From a virus, in the IMG/VR virus record IMGVR_UViG_3300043427_002600, positions 1-60,769 of that record: a DNA stretch of 60,769 nucleotides, one strand, 5' to 3'. The notes beneath the pieces were generated by a model. The model did no database searches, was not told the origin of the DNA, and saw only the letters and a list, made by a program, of their open reading frames with translations. Each line of letters begins with the position of its first letter. Position 1 is the stretch's first letter. A program made the position numbers and the translations under genes. Shown here piece after piece: positions 25,678-35,200 of the stretch.

Positions 25678-27071
25678 TAGTAGTTGCCAAATGGATTTGA
25701 TTGTGAAAAATCTATAATTTGATCCGCCTCATCCTGTATCACTTTGTTTTCTCCATATTTATCATAAAGATCCCATTCGTTTGCAATTGATACTGCATAA
25801 GTTGCAGAAGAAGATGACCCTACAATAATTTCTCCAGGATAAAATCCGGAGTTATTTTCACCAATATTTGCAAAGGATACTTTTAATACTTTGGTATCAT
25901 AGTCCCATGATTTAACTCTTGCTTGAGTTCCTGAAGTGGAACCCGTAATAATTTCATTAAATATATAGGTTCCGAATCCACTTAAAGATGGTGGGTTTGC
26001 AATGGTAACTATTGGTGCTTGAGTATAACCCGCACCCGAATTGGAAATTCTAATTGCAGAAACCTCATTATTTGTTCCCAGAGAAGCAATCCCAACAGCC
26101 GTCTCTCCAGTTCCAACAGAACCTGTAATCGTTATTACTGGTTTAGTTTTATACCCACTACCAACATTTAACATACTAAATGAAATAATTCCATTATTAA
26201 CTGTTTCTATAGAGCAAGTTGCTGCAGCACCAGATCCCCCACCCCCAGATATGGTAATAGTTGGTGCTACGGTATATCCAGATCCTGCGTTAATTAAAAG
26301 TATTTCTTTAACGGATCTAACTCCACCAAATGATGAGGTTATTGCAACTGCCGACGCATTTATCCCACCAGATGGTGCGGTGGATATAGAAACTGTTGGG
26401 TTCCCAGTATAAGCATAACCATCATTATTTAAATAAATTTTTCGTATATATCCCGTTCCAATTGTTGCAGATGCCGTTGCAGTTGATCCACTACCAATCA
26501 ATGTTAATGTTGTAATATATCCTTCATCTTGAACTTGAGTATCAATTTCTTCGATACTGGTATCAATAACTTCATCTTCATACTCAAATAATTCACATTT
26601 CAATTCATAAACATATAATTTTCCCAATTGATAAAATGGTTGCTCGTGTTCAACAAATTTAACTTCAAATAATCTTTGCCCTAATGGAAAATAAACCAGA
26701 TCGCCCTCCCTAGGGCGTGTCGATAATTCAATTTCATCATCATCATCTGTTTCTAAAAATGGAGAGATAAAATCTTCAAATCTCTCTCTTGAAATAAGTA
26801 AGCTTACCTCATCCTTTAAACTAACCCCAAATTTTGATAAAATATCTCCTTGTCCAGTATATCCATCGTAATTATTTACATATGCCTCTATTGCATAGTT
26901 ATCATCAAACTTTGAAGATGATATTTCTTTTAAAACACTCTCTTTTCTTACGAATTTTCTTGGAATGTAAATAACTTCTACACCATAAATTTTAAGCTGC
27001 TCATTAATCAACTCTTGAATGAGTCTCTGCTCATTTGGTGATCCCTGTAAGAAGAACGGATTAAGTGCCAT
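25677..27071 (-). CDS. 14: gp14 neck protein with inserted beta-repeat domain
   Basis: This neck protein works with gp13 to complete the head. The N-terminal 185 residues (MALNPFFLQGSPNEQRLIQE, GVEVIYIPRKFV, EGDLVYFPLGQRLFEVKFVE) are typical gp14, as is the end DLYDKYGENKVIQDEADQII. Between them, about residues 190-390 carry a series of GxGY-xx-P-xVxI repeats, also found in the giant baseplate proteins here. The insertion makes it 464 aa, compared with about 250-300 aa in simple relatives. Confidence 0.92.
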   Translation of the reverse strand: MALNPFFLQGSPNEQRLIQELINEQLKIYGVEVIYIPRKFVRKESVLKEISSSKFDDNYAIEAYVNNYDGYTGQGDILSKFGVSLKDEVSLLISRERFEDFISPFLETDDDDEIELSTRPREGDLVYFPLGQRLFEVKFVEHEQPFYQLGKLYVYELKCELFEYEDEVIDTSIEEIDTQVQDEGYITTLTLIGSGSTATASATIGTGYIRKIYLNNDGYAYTGNPTVSISTAPSGGINASAVAITSSFGGVRSVKEILLINAGSGYTVAPTITISGGGGSGAAATCSIETVNNGIISFSMLNVGSGYKTKPVITITGSVGTGETAVGIASLGTNNEVSAIRISNSGAGYTQAPIVTIANPPSLSGFGTYIFNEIITGSTSGTQARVKSWDYDTKVLKVSFANIGENNSGFYPGEIIVGSSSSATYAVSIANEWDLYDKYGENKVIQDEADQIIDFSQSNPFGNY

Positions 27072-27913
27072 TATCCAATAAAATCGTAAGGTGGTAATTC
27101 ATAATCCATTGACATTCTCTGTCTTAAACTTTCAAGTTCTCTTTCTGCATCATCGTACATTTCTCTACCGTTCAACTCAATTCCACCAGGAAGTTTTACT
27201 CCCCTAAATTTAATTAGATTTTGTCCCCACTGCCTCTTCATTAAGGAGGTTAGATATTTTTTCAAAAAACTATCATTATAAACTTTGGTAAAATCGTTTG
27301 GATCTAAAATTCTATAACAATCTATAACAATAAAAGTATCTTTATTTTGAGAATTCCAATCAATATCGAGATACATTCTATTTTGTCTTTTATTAAATCT
27401 AATTTGCTTATCTGTAGTTAAAAGAAAATCAATATCTTCTAGATAACTTTTAACCATAGCATATTGTAATAATTCAACTGAGTTAAAGTAATATAAGTCA
27501 TTCAAGAATAATTGATATTTGATACTGAACATTCCACCAGAAATAGAACTAGTATCAAATTTAAATACTTTTTCAATTCCAATTACTGAATCAGGAACTT
27601 GAATAAAATTAGAATTTTCGTAAAAATTAAACGATGTAGTTCCTATACCAGAAATATTTGCCGTACCAGTCGTTGTTACAATACCTACACCGTTTGTTCC
27701 TTTCCCTCTTCCTCTATTTAAATCTTCTTCGGTAATTTTATACTTCAAATACATTCTTTCAACACCATCAAAGTGTCTTTCATGGAAATATTGTAAGGCA
27801 TCATCTACTAAATCATCTATCTGCTCGTCGGCTAAATTAATTTCTAAGACTGGAGCGCCTAACCTTCTTAGGCAATAATCTATTAATTCTTGCCTACTAC
27901 TTGGTTTTGACAT
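27071..27913 (-). CDS. 13: gp13 neck protein
   Basis: This head-completion protein forms the neck ring with gp14. The 280-aa product begins SSRQELIDYCLRRLGAPVLE, then DLVDDALQYFHERHFDGVE and a central FYYFNSVELLQYAMVKSYLE-like segment, all cyanophage gp13 hallmarks. Its ends overlap both neighbours by TAATG. Confidence 0.95.
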   Translation of the reverse strand: MSKPSSRQELIDYCLRRLGAPVLEINLADEQIDDLVDDALQYFHERHFDGVERMYLKYKITEEDLNRGRGKGTNGVGIVTTTGTANISGIGTTSFNFYENSNFIQVPDSVIGIEKVFKFDTSSISGGMFSIKYQLFLNDLYYFNSVELLQYAMVKSYLEDIDFLLTTDKQIRFNKRQNRMYLDIDWNSQNKDTFIVIDCYRILDPNDFTKVYNDSFLKKYLTSLMKRQWGQNLIKFRGVKLPGGIELNGREMYDDAERELESLRQRMSMDYELPPYDFIG

Positions 27914-28542
27914 TAATAAGTACCTCCATCTAAAACACTTGCCCAGGTAGGGATACCTGAAGAGTTAGTTGAAACTATATAGTTGGTTTCGGATATGGAT
28001 GTTGAGGTTGTTCCAGTTGAAACTAACTTATCATTTTGATCAAAATATGCAATTCCATATGGTTCTCCAATTGGATAATATAAAAATTGACCAACTGTTA
28101 AAATGCCAGTAATGTTGCCATTGCGAGCAGTAAATTCATCAAATACTAAATCATCAGAAATATATAAATCGCCACCAACATAAAGGTCTCCACCAGTCGT
28201 TGTAATTCCACCATTTGCGGCAAGAGTAGAAATTCCTGCGACATAAAGAGTTCCTGACAATGAAGCATCATTGGCAGTAAAATCATCAAAAACTATATCA
28301 TCCTGAACGTATAAATCTCCTCCGATATATACATCATTTCGAAAAGTTGCCAGACCAACAAAGGTAGATAAACCACTTACACTCAGTTGAGTTACTGAGG
28401 CAATTCCCCCAATTACATTTTCTGCAATTATTGCAGTTCCTCCAGCAGATCCTGAAACGCTGGATACAACTTTTATAGAGTTTTGTTGTCCAACTCTTAC
28501 TTTTGTATTTTGTTGATCAAATTTAACTCTAATATCCGACAT
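27913..28542 (-). CDS. Virion protein with short fibre-like repeats (209 aa)
   Basis: The N-terminus (DIRVKFDQQNTKVRVGQQNS) is conserved-looking. The middle has two copies of a module with GGDLYVxDD(I/L)VFD(D/E)FTA followed by a Leu-x-Val-Gly turn, as in short tail or neck fibres. It is translationally coupled to gp13, so a neck whisker or fibre attachment role is plausible. This is inference. Confidence 0.55.
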   Translation of the reverse strand: MSDIRVKFDQQNTKVRVGQQNSIKVVSSVSGSAGGTAIIAENVIGGIASVTQLSVSGLSTFVGLATFRNDVYIGGDLYVQDDIVFDDFTANDASLSGTLYVAGISTLAANGGITTTGGDLYVGGDLYISDDLVFDEFTARNGNITGILTVGQFLYYPIGEPYGIAYFDQNDKLVSTGTTSTSISETNYIVSTNSSGIPTWASVLDGGTY

Positions 28543-28883
28543 TATCGGGTAACTCCTTCTCTTACGAGAACCATTCCCTCAATAACTCTATTTTTAATTC
28601 CTTGAGAATCTGTGATAAGAATATCATATACATATCTTCCAGGTTTTAAATTTTGAGTTTCAGTAGATCCTAAACTGATAGCAATTTTCCCCAGAGTTTT
28701 GGGAACAATAATAGTAGAACCGAAAGATACTGCTGTAGAACTTCCTGCCCATTTTCTTATCTGGGCGTTAACATCATAATCTGTTAGATTTAATGCTGAA
28801 TTATCGGAACCTTCTAAAGTAAAAGATTGAGTAAAATCGGAACCAGCATTAATAACTAAATTATTTACATATACTGATGCCAT
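28542..28883 (-). CDS. Small beta-sandwich virion protein (113 aa)
   Basis: This protein has a regular beta pattern (VYVNNLVINAGSDFTQSFTL, LNLTDYDVNAQIRKWAGSS, LKPGRYVYDILITDSQGI). The arrangement resembles the N-terminal attachment domain of BppU-like baseplate proteins and similar small phage structural proteins. It is coupled to the following fibre-like gene by TAATG. A CATAAATA late octamer lies at 28908-28915. Confidence 0.55.
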   Translation of the reverse strand: MASVYVNNLVINAGSDFTQSFTLEGSDNSALNLTDYDVNAQIRKWAGSSTAVSFGSTIIVPKTLGKIAISLGSTETQNLKPGRYVYDILITDSQGIKNRVIEGMVLVREGVTR

Positions 28884-28907
28884 CTATTTTTTTTGAGATC
28901 TACTTCT

Positions 28908-28915
28908 TATTTATG
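28908..28915 (-). promoter_or_regulatory. Late promoter-like CATAAATA for the neck gene group
   Basis: Minus-strand octamer 25 nt before the start at 28883, overlapping the end of the 61-aa gene. Confidence 0.55.
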
Positions 28916-29096
28916 TTTCAAAAACTCCAGAAGAACCCAAGGAATTAATTACCTCCTGCTGTTTTAAATATAATTTGCAGTAGAGTTTTGAAAAATTTTT
29001 TAGTTCTTCTAAATTCAATTCGTCTATAATACGAGAATGTTTCTCAAATTCAAACATCTTATCAATTGTATCAAGTTCTATATTATTTGGATTCAT
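28911..29096 (-). CDS. Small helical protein, possible NblA-like (61 aa)
   Basis: The product reads as two amphipathic helices: DTIDKMFEFEKHSRIIDEL and LKNFSKLYCKLYLKQQEVIN. Size, helical hairpin shape and the FxxxLY...KQ pattern resemble NblA, the small adaptor that triggers phycobilisome degradation. Similar small proteins occur in cyanophages and picocyanobacteria. The similarity is weak by eye, so the call is tentative. It sits between the 67-aa gene and the neck cluster. Confidence 0.4.
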   Translation of the reverse strand: MNPNNIELDTIDKMFEFEKHSRIIDELNLEELKNFSKLYCKLYLKQQEVINSLGSSGVFET

Positions 29097-29286
29097 TTAT
29101 CAACTCCTTCAATAAAGATTTAATTTCTTCTATATCAGACTTCATTTTTTCTATTTCATTTTTTTGAGTTTCTCTATTATGCAAACTATTAATATATTGA
29201 TTATACGATTGATTGTCCCGATTTACTATAGCACCGGTGTTTTCATCACGATATAAATTAGGATGTCCCTTTACCCGTATCATCAT
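29083..29286 (-). CDS. Small protein with coiled-coil C-terminus (67 aa)
   Basis: The N-terminus MMIRVKGHPNLYRDENTGAI with NRDNQSY resembles short conserved phage peptides. The C-terminal 35 residues are a Glu/Lys heptad helix (QKNEIEKMKSDIEEIKSLLK). It overlaps the DUF4815 gene stop by 4 nt and the 61-aa gene by 14 nt. Function is unknown. Confidence 0.55.
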   Translation of the reverse strand: MMIRVKGHPNLYRDENTGAIVNRDNQSYNQYINSLHNRETQKNEIEKMKSDIEEIKSLLKELINESK

Positions 29287-32200
29287 TTAACTGCAATACT
29301 TCTTAAATCAGCAAATCGTGGAGGATTTGATTGATCAGTTCCAGACATTACAATTTTAATTGTATATCCAGTAAAGTCTCCAAGATTACTAGCAGTAAAT
29401 TCATATTCAAGGAACTGATTTTCTAAACTTGCAGGAACAAATACATCAGGAAGACCACTATTTTGAGATGGATCAACAACGTCTAAATATCCATCTTGAT
29501 TACTATCGATTGTTAAATTATTATAACCTGGAAATAGTTCAAATGCTTGTTCAATTTCACTGGAGTCTGGGCGTATTAAACTATAAAGAACTCTAAAGTC
29601 TGCAGAGGAAGGTCTGTAGGCAGATAAAAGAACTTTAAGAGACGATGCTGGTTGCTCTAATCTAATAGTATTGGATACATATACTGCAGAGTGGGGATCA
29701 TCATTTATAGAATTAACTCTTCCATCGTTAATGTAATCGGAGATGGGATTATTTAAACTATTGCTCAATAAAACAACCGAAGAGTCTTTCCAGAAAACTA
29801 GCGGAGAAAGATTATTATCAGAAGTTGATAGATTTACCTTTAATATTAGTGATTTACTTCTATTTTGAAGTAAAGATCCATTTAGGTATGTAATTTCATT
29901 AACATTTGAGCAAATGATTCTTGTTGATGAGAGTTTATTTCTTGATCCAATTTCAACATTTTCATATCCTAAGTCCTGGAAAGAAATTTCATTGCCACCA
30001 GCACTTGTTCCGCTCACTGTTCTAACTTGTGTTGATATATCTGTTAGAGAACTAGGAACCACAGAAGAAATTTGTGGGATAATTGTATCATATTGTATAT
30101 TTTGTGTAGCAGTAACTTGATTACCACCACCCGAATATTCGGAATTGAAACAAAGTTGTGGCGTGGAATCGGTATTATTGTCTGAACTTCTATCTACACC
30201 ATTTACAGACCTATCAAATTCAAGATAATATTTATCAATGTCTCCTGAAATATTACTAATATTGTGAGTTGTATTTATTCTTCTCAAAGAAACTCCAGAA
30301 AGTTCATATTTATAAATTGGGGTATTAATTGAATGGTCTTGAATAGTTGTCGAATCAAATCCTCTAGTGCAAGAAATTAACTGATTATTTGAAGTTCCAA
30401 CATACTTAATAATTTCATTACCAACTTTCACATATCCTGGATTATTGCTATCCACAAGATATCCTTCAAATGTTGTAAAGTTTGCTGTGGAAGCAAGACT
30501 AATACTCGTATCAGAAATATTAATTGGTGATATTAAGATTCCTGGTGCAATATTAGATTCTATATTATCTAATATTACTTTGTTGTTTGATGCGTGCATT
30601 CCGTGTTCAAACTGACTCACTTCTAGGACATTACCACCATAAATTCCACCGACAGGGACGGAAGACTTTATTAACGTAGAAGCTAGAGATACTGCGTTTC
30701 CAGAATTATCGTAATATACTAAAGATATGTTATCGGTAAAATCATTTCCCTGAACATTTGATAGATATAAAGTGTCTAGACCACTAATCGTTGATATAGT
30801 AATTATTGCATCTCTGCCGGTTGATGTAGAAACTGATGAGGTTACAATACCCACGATATCTCCAACAGCGTATCCATTTCCTGGATTTACTACAGTTGCA
30901 ACTCCAACAGATCCGTTAGTCGCAGTAATGTTTAACGTAAGTCCCGATCCATTACCACTAATTGAATATGTTTGTACTGCGGATGTATTTGAATAATTAG
31001 ATCCTCCACTTGTTAAACTTATTGAAGAAACGGAACTTCCCGTGCCAGTAATATAACCATACTTATACGAATCTGCCGCACCGGAACCAGAAATTTTTCT
31101 TCCAGTAGTTAATATTCCCAATAATCCACTATTTGTTACTGTGGTAATTCCAACAATTAATTTTCTTGGCAAAACTTTAACTGGGTTATTAGTTAATGTT
31201 GGAACATATCCATTACTTTCATTAAGAGATGGATTTTGGAACAAGATACTACCACTTGTTGATGTAAAGTTTGCCTTATAAAGTTTAAACTTCATATCTT
31301 GATAGTCATTTGGTGTCCATTCGGCACCATTTTGAGATTTATAGAGTCTTCCAACTGCAAACTGTTTGGTATAACGAACACTTTCCGCGTCTGGTAAAGT
31401 TGATGTATTCACAGTTTTTTGACCCATTTCTGCAATCCAAACCTCGTATTGGTCAGATTGTGGTGATAGGAGTGCTATTGCATATTGAAGTCCTGGAGAA
31501 AGATAAACTGGGTAATCAAATGTTACTTTTGTCGCTACTGTTGCATCTCGTGATGTGGTTATTTGATCTGGTCTTAATGTAACTTGTGCAAGTATTGTTT
31601 TTGTTGGTGTTCCCAACTCAACTGTTCTTACTTCTACAGTTAGAGGAGTATTTCCAGAATCTTTACTTGCAAAAAAGAGATCTACAGCAGTTAAGTATAC
31701 ACCATTGGTGTCATCATTTGCAATATTACCATTAACATCCTCAATATTTCCACCAACAGTAAATGATTGTGCCAAAGGATCTACAAATTGGAACCTAATA
31801 TTTTGTGTAGTAATTGTTCTCTGCCTTTGTTCCCATCTACCAGTAGATCTGTAAATAGTCTCTCCAGAAGAAATTAATGCACTTCCAGGAAGAGGAGTTT
31901 CATTATTTTCACTCGATGTTAATTTATAAACTTTAGCACCTGTATTTACTCTAGTTGCTGGTGGTGGAATTGTATTTGGATCTCTTAGGAAAAATGATCC
32001 AAAAAGATCTCCATAATTATCGGAAACCAATCTTAAATCTTTAACATAAGCGATTGAACCACTAGTTGTACCAACCAACTTCATTCCAGGAATTAAATAT
32101 CCAGAGTACAAACCTTGAGTTTGTTGGCATAAAGATTCAATATCTACATTCAAAATATTTGAAGAAGAACTATATGATGCTGGAATATTTTCATTTCTCT

Positions 32201-35200
32201 TGTAAGGATTGATATTATATGTTGTTGATGGTGAATTAAAAGGACCTTCTTTGTGATTTGAAGTTGCAACTCTAAATCTAATTAAAATTCTATCATTAAA
32301 AGAACCAACTACAGTTTCACCGACTTGAAACGCCCCAGAAGAACCATAATTTTGCAAATTGGAATCACTAGAAATTTCAATTAGTTTTGGAATAAAATCG
32401 ACGCCACTTTCACCGTCTAAAAATTGATAAAATCTTGTTAATGGTCTAAGATTGGATGCATAGAATCCAGTATTTCTGGATCTCATAAACCTTTCTTCAC
32501 CATCAAATACCTCTTCTTCTTCGTTAGTTATGACAGCACCTGTCAATCTACTAACCGTTCTTCTTCTGTTAAATAACCATCCCCATAAACCTCTTCTCCT
32601 TATTCTTATCTGAGTAAATACTGGTTGTGCATTATTATTATTAATCCACCTTTGTGCAGATCCCGGAGTAATCCTTAAAGTTGTACTTGTTGTAACTAAA
32701 ATATCTTCAAGTCTAATACTTCTCACCCAGCTATCACTTTCTGGATTTAACTTTATAACTCCATTATAACTTACTACATTAAATGGATTGACATTTTCAA
32801 CTCTTGTTGCCAGTGGTTGCTCAATCCACCCAACAGATTCATATTTTAAAGTGATTGCATCCCCAGTTTTTTGTACATTTGAATCATAAAGAGTAAAATT
32901 TTTATTTAAATCCAAATCCTCATTTGTAAATACTTCCGCAGACACTGGAAGTAAATTGATACTATTTCTTCCTACTGGTGCAGATAACTCCTCAGTATCT
33001 TCATCAATTTCTGCGGTTGTTAATAAATTATTCATTAAATCATAATTTTTAAAATCATCTACAAAAAATCCAGTTTTAAATCTATTAAATCCTTGTGCAT
33101 CTTGAATTTGTAGTGTTTGAGTATTTAATTCTAAAAGAGACAAGGAAGTTACTCTTTCTAAATTCTTAACTCTATTATTAATAAGTCCAATATCTCTCAT
33201 TGTATAACGTCTATTATCAACCAAAGATATAATCGCATCTCTTGGATTATAAAGATATGGTGGAAGATTTATTGTACATAATTCTATAACTTCGGATGGA
33301 TTTGGTGGTGGTGTAGGTAATACAGATGGAGTTCCTTGCGAAACGATAAATTGACCTAACTTATTAAGATATAACTTATCAATTCTACCTAAGTAAAAAT
33401 CATACGATACTAATGAACTTTCGTTTGGAGTTAAGATTACTTTCGGTTCATTAGTAAAAGATCGTGAAGAAAAATCAAATGGGGATGAACTTGACCCAGT
33501 AAAAACGGATACTCTTGGTCTAAAGTCGAGTGTATCTGATGCCCTGACATTGTTAATGCCAATAAATGGCACATCGGAATTAAATCTCTCAGATTCGTAG
33601 CTATTTACTGTAAATACATCACCGGTATCATTGGATGGTATTGAATAATAATCAAAGATTGCTAGAATTTTATTAGTTGGTTCAGATTCTCCTTTTTTTC
33701 TCACTAGTCTGGAATAATCATAATATTGATCTTTTTGAGCCTTATCAAGAATAAATTTATTTGTGATATTTTTATATCTTCCGGCAGTAAATAGATCAAT
33801 AGTAGTATCTATATTTGATTCTTCGAAATAAACATTTTCATTTGCGAAAAACTTATTGTTGTTTAGATAAACAACTCCCAATGTATTTGAAGATGGTTTT
33901 GAAACAATTCTAGCGACTGCTTTACTCTGCTTTCCTCTAATATTTTCCCCAATAATTGCATTAGTATCAACATTAACTGTTGAACTAAATGTAAGTGTAT
34001 CCAAAACAGGATTAGAAGTATCTAATGACTCATATACAGCAATAATTTTAGCAACATCTGGATATCTTAAACAAATTTCTTCATCCTGAACTCTCAAACC
34101 ATAATAAGAATTGTATGTTAATCCATCATTAATCGATGTGTTAATTCCAGTTCCTGATTGAACATTTTTTGAAAGATCAATGCTTAATGATTGACTTCTG
34201 TTAAACTTTTTAACTTTATTTTGAATACCATTTTTGACAAATGTAGCATTAATTACACTAATATTTTTATTTTGAATGTTATTGAATGTCAATTGATTAT
34301 TGAATAGAACTACCTTATCGGAAGATAGTGGTTCAATAGTACCATCTGCATAATGAATTGAATATCTCTCTTCATCATATGGTTCAAATTGAGATATTGA
34401 AGTGCTTACTCCAAGAGTGAAGTTTGATGGGGATAATACTAAAGATCCTCCAGAAGGTGTTAAAGTTCCTGCCGATTGTGCAGTAAAAACTAAATTAGAA
34501 TTTGTTAAGTTAGTTGATGAGATATTTGTATTTGGCAATTCGGCGTATAAAAATCCACTTTGTTGATTTCTGATTCTAGGAGATCCAACGGAAAAAGTTA
34601 CTGTTGTTTGTGATACTGGCAAAGACCCATCACAAATTCCACTAACAGTAGATATTCCAGATAAAGTTATTGTAGTTTTATCGGAAGAAATTGTTGCAAC
34701 TCTATTGTATGTTTCTGTATTAAAACCAACTCGCTGATATCTGATAATAGCACCACTTGATATTCCTGTAAAAATTTTACCAGAGGAAGATACATTTCCA
34801 TTAGATTCAATTGTAATAGTATCTGTGGGTGAAAATCCCGTAGGTATTATTTTATCTAATTGAGTATCTGCCAAAAATGCAGTTGAAAATCCAGAAACTG
34901 ACGTTGATTGATATACAGATTTAATATCTTGAGATGAATATGTGGTAATATTCTTGATAGATCTAGGATATGTCTCCACACCATTAATCAAAATCTGCTC
35001 ATTTACAATAAATGTTCCAGAAGTTTGTCTTATAAAAAGTCTATCCGAACCTGACCCTGCGGCAGTTGCATATCCAGATGCTCCACTGCTTTTACCTTTG
35101 ATAAATGAGGAGAGTGGTAATTCAGATCCCGAAAGGCTTTTATTTAATTGAATTTCTGTATAAGTTTGAATATCAAATAAATAAAGATCCCAATTCGTAG

